A stretch of DNA of 64,000 bases from positions 6,565-70,564 of the forward strand of contig JBEKJO010000009.1 in the NCBI GenBank assembly GCA_050011195.1, written 5' to 3'. Source of the stretch: PALSA-1440 sp050011195. GTDB taxonomy: Bacteria > Verrucomicrobiota > Verrucomicrobiia > Limisphaerales > UBA8199. A program made the position numbers and the translations under genes. How positions within the stretch are numbered: position 1 is the stretch's first letter; the number at the start of each line of letters is the position of its first letter. This document shows, one piece after another, positions 38,410-46,510 of the stretch. The notes below the pieces were generated by a model, which had not been told where the DNA came from, did no database searches, and saw only the letters and a program-made list of their open reading frames with translations.

Positions 38410-38547
38410 TGTTACCTTTCATTTCGTCTCGTCGTCGCCCACGGCCATGGACGGATTAAGTTCGCTGCCTGCCAACCGACGATTTACGTTGTTGTTTGTT
38501 TGCTTCCACCCCCGTCGGCTTAGAACGGGGATGAAATCGGTTTAAAC

Positions 38548-39084
38548 TTAGCTCGCCGCAGGCTTCGGCGCTTCGGCCTGTTTATCGGCGCGGGCTTGCA
38601 GTACGCGCGCCATCTGGCCGGCCGGTGTATGCAACAGCCGCACCAACTTGGACGCCGGGGCGCTGAACAAACCCAGCAGTTTGGCGCGCAACACTTCCAT
38701 CGAGGGCAAGTCCGCCAGCATCATGATCTCCGGCTGTTCGAGCCGTTGGTTGTTCAGATAGCCGAAATGCACTTTCAGGCGGTCCAGCTCCGTGCCGAAC
38801 GTTTTGACGACCTTCGCCGCGGTGGATATGTCGCGCTGGCCGGTAACGACCGCGAGTTGTCCGCCCAGCGTGCCGTTCAAATCGCCCACGCCGGCTTCTT
38901 TGGCAGCGATGCGGAACACCGAGTTTTTGACTATGTGAATCTCCGCGCCGGCTTTGTTGAGGCGCTTGCGCAGCTCGGTCAGTTGGCCAACCTTCAGGCC
39001 CTTGTAATTCACCACGATGAAGAACGGCGAGGCGTTCAGGCGGGCCAGATATTCTTTCGTCAGGCTTTGCTTTTCGGGACGCAT
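38548..39084 (-). CDS. rplJ: 50S ribosomal protein L10
   Basis: This 178-residue stalk base protein binds 23S rRNA and carries L7/L12 dimers on its C-terminal helix. It begins MRPEKQSLTKEYLARLNASP and contains YKGLKVGQLTELRKRLNKAG. The C-terminus (LARLLHTPAGQMARVLQARA region) is the L12-binding helix. It is in standard operon order between rplA and rplL. Confidence 0.95.
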   Translation of the reverse strand: MRPEKQSLTKEYLARLNASPFFIVVNYKGLKVGQLTELRKRLNKAGAEIHIVKNSVFRIAAKEAGVGDLNGTLGGQLAVVTGQRDISTAAKVVKTFGTELDRLKVHFGYLNNQRLEQPEIMMLADLPSMEVLRAKLLGLFSAPASKLVRLLHTPAGQMARVLQARADKQAEAPKPAAS

Positions 39085-39123
39085 GTTCGTCTAATTCGTT
39101 AAAGAGTTAAAACCATGAAGCGC

Positions 39124-39816
39124 TCAAGCCGCGAATTCCTTCAGGTCCACCCGCACGGGTGGGCTCATCGTCGCCGAGAGCGTGCAGCTTTGAAGATAGG
39201 CCCCTTTCACGCTATGCGGTCGCGCCTTGGCAACTGCGTCGATGACCGCGCGGGCGTTTTCTTCAATTTGGGTCGCGGTGAAGGCGACCTTGCCAACCGG
39301 CACGTGGACATTGCCCGCCTTGTCGATCTTGAACTCGACGCGTCCGGCTTTAACTTCTTTCACGGCGCGCGCAGTGTCATCGGTCACTGTGCCGGTTTTG
39401 GGATTGGGCATGAGCCCACGCGGACCGAGCACCTTGCCGAGTTTGCGGACCTCGCCCATGGCCTCGGGTGTGGCGATGGCGACGTCGAAATCAGCCCAGC
39501 CCTCCTGGCATTTCTTGATCATGTCGTCAAAGCCCACATATTCGGCACCGGCGGTCTTGGCAGCCTCGGCGGCTGGACCGCTCTTGGCGAAGACCAGCAC
39601 GCGAACGGTCTTGCCACTGCCGTGCGGCAAGGGAACCGTGCCGCGCACCATTTGGTCGGATTGCTTGGGGTCAACCCCCAGGCGGAAAGCGAGATCCACG
39701 GTCTCGTTGAATTTCGCTTTAGGGAATTTAGTTAAGACTTCGACGGCGGCCTTCAGCGGGTAGGCTTTCTCGCCGTCCACCAGTTCGAGCGCTTTCTTGT
39801 AACGTTTACTAGGCAT
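39124..39816 (-). CDS. rplA: 50S ribosomal protein L1
   Basis: This 230-residue protein forms the mobile L1 stalk and in many bacteria represses its own mRNA. It has GVDPKQSDQMVRGTVPLPHG and the signature LGPRGLMPNPKTGTVT. The 39-base gap to rplJ and the 74-base gap to rplK fit the operon. Confidence 0.97.
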   Translation of the reverse strand: MPSKRYKKALELVDGEKAYPLKAAVEVLTKFPKAKFNETVDLAFRLGVDPKQSDQMVRGTVPLPHGSGKTVRVLVFAKSGPAAEAAKTAGAEYVGFDDMIKKCQEGWADFDVAIATPEAMGEVRKLGKVLGPRGLMPNPKTGTVTDDTARAVKEVKAGRVEFKIDKAGNVHVPVGKVAFTATQIEENARAVIDAVAKARPHSVKGAYLQSCTLSATMSPPVRVDLKEFAA

Positions 39817-39890
39817 TTGGTTTGGTTGCGGTGCAGACGAGCTTCCGCTCTCCCGCGGTTATTTTGACTTTCGAGCTTCCGGATGATGCT

Positions 39891-40316
39891 TCAGCCGACG
39901 ACCTCGATGCCCATGCTGCGGGCTGTGCCGGCCACGACACGAAACGCCGCTTCTTCGGACGTCGCGTTCAAATCCTTCATCTTGATCTTTACGATATCCA
40001 GAACCTGCTTGCGCGTCACCTTGCCGACTTTTTCCTTGTTCGGCTCCTTGGAGCCCGCGGTAATGCCGGCCGCTTTCTTGAGCAGGATCGACGCTGGCGG
40101 CGATTTGGTAATGAACGCGAATGACTTGTCCTGATAAACGGTGATGACCACCGGAATGATCATGCCGGGCTGGTCTTTGGTCTTGGCGTTGAACTCTTTA
40201 CAGAACGCCATGATGTTCACGCCGTGCTGGCCCAGCGCCGGCCCGACGGGCGGCGCTGGATTGGCCTGCCCCGCAGGGATCTGCAATTTAATTAATCCAG
40301 TGATTCTCTTTGCCAT
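39891..40316 (-). CDS. rplK: 50S ribosomal protein L11
   Basis: This 141-residue protein of the GTPase-associated centre starts MAKRITGLIKLQIPAGQANP, with PPVGPALGQHGVNIM and the C-terminal rRNA-binding domain (ATSEEAAFRVVAGTARSMGI). The length is standard. The gap to nusG is filled with GTGAAACGTGAA repeats. Confidence 0.98.
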   Translation of the reverse strand: MAKRITGLIKLQIPAGQANPAPPVGPALGQHGVNIMAFCKEFNAKTKDQPGMIIPVVITVYQDKSFAFITKSPPASILLKKAAGITAGSKEPNKEKVGKVTRKQVLDIVKIKMKDLNATSEEAAFRVVAGTARSMGIEVVG

Positions 40317-40321
40317 AAAAT

Positions 40322-40389
40322 CGTGAAACGTGAGACGTGAAACGTGAATGGTGAAGCGGCTCTTAAAGCTTCACGTTTCACGTTTCACT
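40322..40389. repeat. GTGAAACGTGAA direct and inverted repeats in the nusG-rplK gap
   Basis: Units of GTGAAAC/GTGAGAC are repeated on the left and their complements (TTCACGTTTCAC) on the right, so the transcript can fold on itself around AAGCGGCTCTTAAAGCTT. This may tune transcription past nusG. It is of the same degenerate kind as other gap repeats in the window. Confidence 0.6.
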
Positions 40390-40397
40390 CATCACTG

Positions 40398-40946
40398 CTA
40401 CCCTTTTTCCACCTGCCAGTATTCCAACTCGACGGGCGTATTGCGTCCAAAAATGTTGACCGTCACTTTCAGCTTGCCCCGCTCCGGCTCGACTTCCTCG
40501 ATCACGCCGCTGAAGTTGAGAAAAGGGCCGTTGTTGATTTTCACCGTTTCCCCGACTTCGAAGCTGACCTTCGGCTTCTCGTGCTCTTCCGACGCCGAAA
40601 TCTGGTTCTTGATCGCCTCGACTTCCTCGGCGGGGGTTGGCGTGGGCGGCTCGCCGCCTACGAAGCCGATGACCCCCTGAGTTTCCTGAATAAAATACCA
40701 CGGCTTCTCGATAATGCGGTTGTTCTCATCCAGCAGCGCCATGTCAATAAAGACATAGCCCGGCCAGAGTTTGCGGGTCGAAACCGTCTTCTTCTGGTTC
40801 CGCACTTCCACCACCTTCTCCATCGGTACCAGGACCTCTTTAATGAAATCGCCCATTTCTTCGGCCTTGATGCGCTTTTCGATGCTCTCTTTGACCTTTT
40901 GTTCCTGGCCCGAAAGGGTATGGATGACAAACCACTGGCTTCGCAT
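40398..40946 (-). CDS. nusG: Transcription termination/antitermination factor NusG
   Basis: This 182-residue protein starts at 40946 (MRSQWFVIHTLSGQEQKVKE); a start at 40994 would overlap secE. The NGN domain has KLWPGYVFIDM and WYFIQETQGVIGFVGG, and the KOW domain has VGETVKINNGPFLNFSGVIE. It joins RNA polymerase to Rho or the ribosome. It starts four bases past secE. Confidence 0.96.
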   Translation of the reverse strand: MRSQWFVIHTLSGQEQKVKESIEKRIKAEEMGDFIKEVLVPMEKVVEVRNQKKTVSTRKLWPGYVFIDMALLDENNRIIEKPWYFIQETQGVIGFVGGEPPTPTPAEEVEAIKNQISASEEHEKPKVSFEVGETVKINNGPFLNFSGVIEEVEPERGKLKVTVNIFGRNTPVELEYWQVEKG

Positions 40947-40950
40947 GATG

Positions 40951-41211
40951 CTAGAGTTTGAAGAACATGAATAACCGGAAGAACACCTGGTCAACCAGCA
41001 CGATAAAGCCCCCCAGCAAGATGATGGAAATGGTGATCACCACCGTCTGGCCCTTCAACTCGGCCCAGTTCGGCCAAGTGCATTTGCGCAATTCTTCCCG
41101 CGTCTGCTGCACATAACTCGTCAATTGCAGCAGGTACCCTTTGCGCCAACAGATGGCGAAAAGGGTGCCGACGACTGCGGCCCAAATCCCAATTTTTATA
41201 AGGTCATTCAC
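40951..41211 (-). CDS. secE: Preprotein translocase subunit SecE
   Basis: This is an 86-residue protein read from a GTG at 41211. The only upstream ATG or GTG choices lie inside the tRNA genes, so they are rejected. It has an N-terminal hydrophobic helix (IGIWAAVVGTLFAICW) and the conserved SecE block TREELRKCTWPNWAELKGQT followed by the essential membrane helix (VVITISIILLGGFIVLVDQV). It clamps SecY in the translocon. The GTG start probably limits its expression. Confidence 0.9.
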   Translation of the reverse strand: MNDLIKIGIWAAVVGTLFAICWRKGYLLQLTSYVQQTREELRKCTWPNWAELKGQTVVITISIILLGGFIVLVDQVFFRLFMFFKL

Positions 41212-41225
41212 AATAAAATTCAGTT

Positions 41226-41315
41226 TGGCGGAGAGGGAGGGATTCGAACCCCCGTCGGCGGTTAAGCCGAAGCGGTTTTCAAGACCGCCGCGATAGACCA
41301 CTCTGCCACCTCTCC
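41226..41315 (-). tRNA. tRNA-Ser (anticodon TGA)
   Basis: The minus strand folds into a cloverleaf with acceptor GGAGAGG/CCTCTCC, discriminator G, encoded CCA, long variable arm typical of tRNA-Ser, T-loop GGTTCGAATCC and anticodon loop CTTGAAA. It is 90 bases, between tRNA-Trp and secE, 14 bases from the secE start. Confidence 0.95.
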
Positions 41316-41328
41316 GGCTTTGGCCGTT

Positions 41329-41404
41329 TGGCAGGGCGGGAGGGACTCGAACCCCCAACCGACGGTTTTGGAGACCGCTACTCTACCAATTGAGCTACCG
41401 CCCT
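41329..41404 (-). tRNA. tRNA-Trp (anticodon CCA)
   Basis: The acceptor stem is AGGGCGG/CCGCCCT with discriminator G and encoded CCA, the T-loop is GTTCGAGTC and the anticodon loop is CTCCAAA. It is 76 bases. A tRNA-Trp next to secE is common in bacteria. Confidence 0.96.
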
Positions 41405-41438
41405 ACGGCCATCAAGTGTTGCTTTTGTTTCACCAGAC

Positions 41439-41468
41439 AAAAAAACGAGGCGGGCACTGCCCCCGCGC
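41439..41468 (-). terminator. Intrinsic terminator after tuf
   Basis: On the minus strand, a GGGGGC-AGT-GCCC-centred GC hairpin is followed within four bases by seven U residues (A-run at 41439-41445 on plus). It lies between the tuf stop and tRNA-Trp and should separate tRNA-Thr/tuf from the secE operon. Confidence 0.6.
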
Positions 41469-41491
41469 TCCCGGCATTCTCCAAAGCCCGG

Positions 41492-42682
41492 CTATTCGAT
41501 CACCTCGGTCACCCGCCCCGCGCCGATGGTGCGGCCGCCTTCGCGGATAGCGAACCGCTGGCCTCTCTCCATCGCCACCGGGGCGATGACTTTCACCTCG
41601 ACGGAAACATTGTCGCCCGGCATCACCATTTCGACTCCCTGCGGGAGGGTAACGGTGCCGGTCACGTCCGTGGTGCGGAAGTAGAATTGCGGACGGTAAT
41701 TGGTGAAAAACGGCGTGTGCCGGCCGCCTTCGTCCTTCGACAGAACATACACCTCCGCTTTGAAATGCGTGTGTGGCGTGATGGTCCCGGGCTTGGCCAG
41801 AACCATTCCGCGCTCCACTTCGTCCTTCTTGGTGCCGCGCAGCAACACGCCCACGTTGTCGCCGGCATTCGCCGAATCGAGCAGCTTGCGGAACATTTCA
41901 ATGTCCGTCGCCACCGTCTTGCGGGTCTCTTTCAGCCCGACGATTTCAACGTCGTCCATGCGCTTGAGCTGACCGCGTTCCACACGACCGGTCACTACGG
42001 TGCCGCGGCCTTCAATGTTGAACACGTCCTCAATGCACATCAAAAACGGCTTGTCCACCTCGCGCGTCGGGAGCGGGATAAACGCATCAATCGCTTCCAT
42101 CAATGCCTGGATGGACTTCTCGGCTTCGGGATCTCCGGCCATGGCCTTCTTGGAACTGCCGCGGATGACGGGGGTTTTGTCGCCGGGGAACTCATACTTG
42201 TTCAGGAGGTCGCGGACTTCCATTTCCACCAACTCCAGCAATTCCGGATCGTCCACCAGATCGACCTTGTTCAAAAAGACCACGATGGCGGGCACGCCGA
42301 CCTGGCGAGCCAGCAGCACATGCTCCTTGGTCTGAGGCATGGGCCCTTCCGAGGCATCGACCACCAAAATCGCGCCGTCCATCTGCGCCGCCCCGGTAAT
42401 CATGTTCTTGATGAAGTCGGCATGGCCCGGGCAGTCGATGTGGGCGTAGTGCCGTTTGTCGCTCTGATATTCGACGTGCGAAACCGCGATGGTCAGCGTC
42501 TTGGTTTCGTCACGCACCGTGCCGCCTTTGGTGATTTGCGCATAGGAAACAGGCGTAGCCAGCCCCTTTTTGGCCTGCGTTTGCACAATTGCGGCAGTCA
42601 GCGTGGACTTGCCGTGGTCAATGTGTCCAATCGTGCCGACGTTGACGTGCGGTTTCGTTCGTTGAAATTGCTCTTTTGCCAT
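41492..42682 (-). CDS. tuf: Translation elongation factor Tu
   Basis: This 396-residue GTPase brings aminoacyl-tRNA to the ribosome. G1 is GHIDHGKSTLTAAI, the effector region has the SYAQITKGGTVRDETK variant, G3 is DCPGHADFIKNMITG, and G4 is NKVDLVDDPELLELVEMEVR. The C-terminal domain has the kirromycin/tRNA regions (RTIGAGRVTEVIE). It is the only tuf copy in the window and sits apart from fusA, at the other end of the block. Confidence 0.98.
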   Translation of the reverse strand: MAKEQFQRTKPHVNVGTIGHIDHGKSTLTAAIVQTQAKKGLATPVSYAQITKGGTVRDETKTLTIAVSHVEYQSDKRHYAHIDCPGHADFIKNMITGAAQMDGAILVVDASEGPMPQTKEHVLLARQVGVPAIVVFLNKVDLVDDPELLELVEMEVRDLLNKYEFPGDKTPVIRGSSKKAMAGDPEAEKSIQALMEAIDAFIPLPTREVDKPFLMCIEDVFNIEGRGTVVTGRVERGQLKRMDDVEIVGLKETRKTVATDIEMFRKLLDSANAGDNVGVLLRGTKKDEVERGMVLAKPGTITPHTHFKAEVYVLSKDEGGRHTPFFTNYRPQFYFRTTDVTGTVTLPQGVEMVMPGDNVSVEVKVIAPVAMERGQRFAIREGGRTIGAGRVTEVIE

Positions 42683-42798
42683 TGCTATCTCCTGCTGATG
42701 TTGTTGTCTCTGTGTTTGTGCTTTTTACACGATTTGTTTTCGCGCATTTACATGTTTATATGCAATTCTGTGCTGTCTTACGCAATCTGACGCATTAC

Positions 42799-42874
<76 letters not shown>

Positions 42875-42999
42875 GCCGGCCAAGTCTAATGCTTCATCCT
42901 GATACCAAAAAGCGACAAAAACCCCTCGCCCCTGCCTTCCCACTTAAAAAAGGCCAGGAACTGCTGGTTTTCGACTTTCTACGGCCCAATGACTGCGAG

Positions 43000-43028
43000 A
43001 AATTACGAGACTGGCCCGACCATGTCAA
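43000..43028 (-). promoter_or_regulatory. Strong sigma-70-type promoter for tRNA-Thr/tuf
   Basis: TTGACA (43028-43023), a 17-base spacer and TAATTT (43005-43000) lie about 125 bases before tRNA-Thr. The rest of the gap 42875-43263 holds no gene. It has a T-rich run next to a G7 tract (43042-43070) and GC hairpins. Confidence 0.7.
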
Positions 43029-43263
43029 TGGGTTTCAAACATTTTTTTGATGTTTTTTGGGGGGGCGGGGGGAACCCTGCCCGGACCGGCCCACCCCCCC
43101 AGACCGGAAGTGCACTCGTCACCGCCGCAGGAAGGGAGCGGCGGGGGGCTTTCGGTCGCTCCGAAGATGAACTTTGGGGCCAGGAAGACCAACCTCGCTT
43201 CGTGCGACTGCCCGCTTGAATAGGCTGCAACCCCACATCGTCTGCTTACCAGTTCAAGTCCAA

Positions 43264-45381
43264 ATGAAACTTCTGAGGCTGTTTATATTGTTTTTCCTGC
43301 TGCCCGTCGGCGCGCAATCGGAGGAGATCTACCATATCCGCCGCCTTTCCGAGCGTGAGCTGACGCGGGCTTATACGAGCCTCATGTCGGATGCCTGCCG
43401 CCACGCGGACAAAGTGTGGCAGGATTCGTCAGCCGACCCCCGCGCCGGGTACTGGGGCTCGGGCCGAAGCGACCAGATGAACGAGGGCATTCGTGCCATC
43501 TCGGGCATGGTGCTGACCTGCGGCGCGCTTTTGAAATACTCCGACACCCTGAGCGATTCCGAACGCCGTCATTACTTGAGCCAGGCGACCCGGGCGATTC
43601 GCTACGCGGTCTCCTCCCACCTGACCGGGACGCAGAAGTGTACCGACGGCAAGCCCTGGGGCGGCAGTTGGCAATCGGCCATGTGGACCGGCACGCTGGC
43701 CTTCGGAGCAGGGCTTATCTGGGACGATCTGGATTCCGAGTTGCGGCAGGGCGTCGAGCGCGTCGTCGCGTCCGAGGCGGACCGCTTTCTCAAAGACAAG
43801 CCGCCCGTGGGACGTTGGGGCGATACCAAAGCGGAGGAGAATGGCTGGGACATGACTTGTCTTGCGGTCGCGGCGAGCATGTTTCCGGCTCATCCCCACG
43901 CCGCCGCCTGGAACGAAAAGGGCATCGAATACATGATCAATACGCTTTCGGTCCCGGCGGACGCGCTGGACAAGACGCTGGTGGATGGCCGCCCGGTAAG
44001 CGAGTGGTTCGTCGGAGAGAACCTCAATCCCGATTTCACGCTGGAAAATCACTACTTCTTCCATCCCTCCTACATGGCGTGCAGTTCATATTTTCTGACC
44101 CAAGCCGAGATGTATTATACCTACGCGGGACGGCCAGTTCCCCAGGCCGCGACCCACCACCTGATGGATACCTGGAAAATGTTCCAGACGATCATCCTTC
44201 CCTGCGGCGAGTCTGCCTACCCCCAGGGCATGGACTGGGAACTGCACGGCCTGAGCTTCATCAATCTTTATGCCTCCCTCGCCAGCCGCCACCACGACGC
44301 CTTGGCCGCCCGCCTGGAGGATAACTGCCTGCAATATGTGCGGGCGTGGCAGACGATGTGCCACGGGGACCTGGCGGTTCCCGGCTCCCGCCTCGGATTC
44401 ACCCGGCACGCCATCTGCGTCGAGCAAGCCGCCTACGCCTATCTGTCGCACAAGGTCTTCGGCCCGCCAGCCAAAGAGATCACCGCCCGCAAAGCCGTCT
44501 CCCAACTCCAGGGCACCTGGGCCCATGAATTCGTGGAGTTCATCGCCCATCGCACCGAAAGCAAGTTCGCGTCCTTCTCCTGGAAGAACCGGATCATGGG
44601 CCTGTTGATCCCCATCGGGCAGGGGCACGACGACAACCCTCATGTTACCGTCCCCATCACCAGCGGCTTTGTCGGCTCGTTCGACCTCACACCAAAGCCG
44701 AAGAAACCTGCCGGGCCGAAGACCATTGAGCATGTGTGGAGCGAGGCGCCAAACGGGTTCGAGACCACTGGCTCGCTCCTGCTTAACGGCGGGTTATTGA
44801 AGCAGACGATACGGATGACCTCGGTCGGCAAACAGACAGTCGTTTATCAGGACCGCGTCACCGCGCTGTCCGATGTCTCCCTGTCGCGCGAACTGGGCGT
44901 GCCGGTCGGCATCGAGAATGACGAGGTGACCGGCGGCAAACGAGTCGTGTATGATCGCGACGGCAAGACCACTTTCGATTGGAAGACGCCCCGAAAACCG
45001 CTTGCTCTGTCCGGCTCGTGGGCCAACGTGGATGGCCGGCTGGGCGTAGTGATGGCGGTCGGCTCCGGCCTCAGTTACCACCAGGCCAAGGGCTATGATC
45101 CGCACATGGCGGTGTGTCCCGACATTCTCTACGGCTCGTTCTCGGACCGTGCGCAGCACTTCAAGGCGGGCGACCAGGTGGCTCAGCGCATCGTGCTGTT
45201 CTTTGTCGAGGTCACGCCGAAAACCACTTCAACCCTGTCGCGGTCTTTCAGCATCGCGGAAAGATCGGGCACCCAAGTGCTCTATTTCAAACTGCCGGAC
45301 GGCGGAGAGGCCGAAGTGCCCTTGCTGAGCGCCAGCAAAGAAACGCCTTCCATATCATCGGACCAGACTGGGCGGCCATAG
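43264..45381 (+). CDS. Secreted polysaccharide-lyase-like (alpha/alpha-toroid) protein
   Basis: This 705-residue protein starts at 43264 (MKLLRLFILFFLLPVGAQSE, a clear signal peptide). Earlier in-frame codons lack export features. The first 430 residues are helical with repeated Trp/Tyr-rich helices (GKPWGGSWQSAMWTGTLAFG, then ENGWDMTCLAVAASMFP). They contain NHYFFHPSYMACSSYFLTQA, a motif placed like the Asn-His-Tyr active sites of alpha/alpha-toroid lyases (PL8, PL12, heparinase II/III type). The C-terminal half is beta-rich. No family can be fixed from sequence alone, so the lyase role is inference from fold and motif. No sulfatase or hydrolase partners are adjacent. Confidence 0.6.
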   Translation: MKLLRLFILFFLLPVGAQSEEIYHIRRLSERELTRAYTSLMSDACRHADKVWQDSSADPRAGYWGSGRSDQMNEGIRAISGMVLTCGALLKYSDTLSDSERRHYLSQATRAIRYAVSSHLTGTQKCTDGKPWGGSWQSAMWTGTLAFGAGLIWDDLDSELRQGVERVVASEADRFLKDKPPVGRWGDTKAEENGWDMTCLAVAASMFPAHPHAAAWNEKGIEYMINTLSVPADALDKTLVDGRPVSEWFVGENLNPDFTLENHYFFHPSYMACSSYFLTQAEMYYTYAGRPVPQAATHHLMDTWKMFQTIILPCGESAYPQGMDWELHGLSFINLYASLASRHHDALAARLEDNCLQYVRAWQTMCHGDLAVPGSRLGFTRHAICVEQAAYAYLSHKVFGPPAKEITARKAVSQLQGTWAHEFVEFIAHRTESKFASFSWKNRIMGLLIPIGQGHDDNPHVTVPITSGFVGSFDLTPKPKKPAGPKTIEHVWSEAPNGFETTGSLLLNGGLLKQTIRMTSVGKQTVVYQDRVTALSDVSLSRELGVPVGIENDEVTGGKRVVYDRDGKTTFDWKTPRKPLALSGSWANVDGRLGVVMAVGSGLSYHQAKGYDPHMAVCPDILYGSFSDRAQHFKAGDQVAQRIVLFFVEVTPKTTSTLSRSFSIAERSGTQVLYFKLPDGGEAEVPLLSASKETPSISSDQTGRP

Positions 45382-45481
45382 CGCCCCGCCTGGCGCGGCA
45401 GGGCAATGCCATCGTTCATCGTGCTAATGCGCGGCAAATCTTGGAGTTGGAGCCTGCCCCAAAGCCCGTAGCACGCCGACA

Positions 45482-46510
45482 TCATCGTGTTCTGAATCCG
45501 CGGAGTTCGGTGCAATCGACCAACCGGTCGAGTGTTTTTGGAGTGAAGACCTTCCCCCGGGTGGCAAGCAGCAGCTTCTTCATGTCCTCCTTCCGGACAC
45601 CGAATCCCCTCCCGGCGATGCAGGCGACGACCTCGAACTTCTGCTGGCCGCGCGGCTGGCCCGCGATGCTCAGCGAATGCAGGTGCTGAATCCGCGTGAC
45701 CTTGTCTCTAGCGGTCCCGTCGTCCTCTGTCAGCTTTGCCTCAATTACAATCTTTGGATTGAACTCGCTGGGAATCATGAAGTCGGGTGCTTGGTCGAAG
45801 CCCGGGAACCTTTCAGCGCGCCTGGTCTTCCGAAAACTGATTCCGGCTTTCGCGAGTTGCTCTTCGATGGCGTTTTCCAATCCGTCGCCCACAAGCTCGC
45901 TGACCGAATCGCGGTGCCCGGCGAACGGGCGGCCGAGAAATCGCTCGTACAGCACCATCGCGTAGGGCGCGCCGATAGCCGCCATGTTTCGCAGAGCGGC
46001 AAGACCACCAACAGTGTCGGCCTTCTGGAGACGGTGAACCTGGGTAGCCTCAAGCTTGGGGCACCCTTGCTCTAACAAATTGCACGCCGTTGTGACCATC
46101 GCCTCGATTCGCTTCATCATTTCAGGGCGTGGGTGGAGCGGTGAGAGCGGGGATACGCGGACTTTGCGGTCGAGTGTCCGAACGAAACCTTGGTTCAACT
46201 TGGGACCATAACGTTGTGCCGCGAGATAAGCCCACTCAGGAGGTGAAAATCCGAGCATTGCCCGCAAAACGACTAACGCGATGGGCACCTCAAGCACTGC
46301 TTTCAAGACCTCAGGTTTTGGCAGCACCGCGAATCCGCGTGTCACCTTCTTCAGCGCCTCATAGCCGCTCTCGAAGATGGCGTAATCCACAAAACCATCG
46401 CCTTTGGGTAGGGTAAGGAACTCGGAAGCCAGGCTGGAGAACACCGCGGAAACAAAAGCCTCTGGCGCCGCCTCGATTTCCTTAAACGTTGCTTCAAAAG
46501 GATACTTCAT
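45482..46510 (-). CDS. PD-(D/E)xK restriction endonuclease-like protein
   Basis: This 342-residue protein starts at 46510 (MKYPFEATFKEIEAAP), 17 bases inside the end of the methyltransferase gene. The C-terminal third has a PD-(D/E)xK core: helix GLENAIEEQLAKAGISF, then P-D at residue 243 in QAPDFMIPSEF and E257-A-K259 in KIVIEAKLTED. The N-terminal two thirds are helical with no named domain and may give target recognition. The overlap with a DNA methyltransferase makes a restriction-modification partnership the simplest reading. Specificity is unknown. Confidence 0.75.
   Translation of the reverse strand: MKYPFEATFKEIEAAPEAFVSAVFSSLASEFLTLPKGDGFVDYAIFESGYEALKKVTRGFAVLPKPEVLKAVLEVPIALVVLRAMLGFSPPEWAYLAAQRYGPKLNQGFVRTLDRKVRVSPLSPLHPRPEMMKRIEAMVTTACNLLEQGCPKLEATQVHRLQKADTVGGLAALRNMAAIGAPYAMVLYERFLGRPFAGHRDSVSELVGDGLENAIEEQLAKAGISFRKTRRAERFPGFDQAPDFMIPSEFNPKIVIEAKLTEDDGTARDKVTRIQHLHSLSIAGQPRGQQKFEVVACIAGRGFGVRKEDMKKLLLATRGKVFTPKTLDRLVDCTELRGFRTR

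Noticed and set aside
43040..43235. SRP RNA or another housekeeping RNA in the GC-rich hairpins before the lyase-like gene
   Set aside because: The invariant SRP apical block (GGTCCGGAAGGAAGCAG) is not present, and the hairpins arise mostly from G and C tracts.
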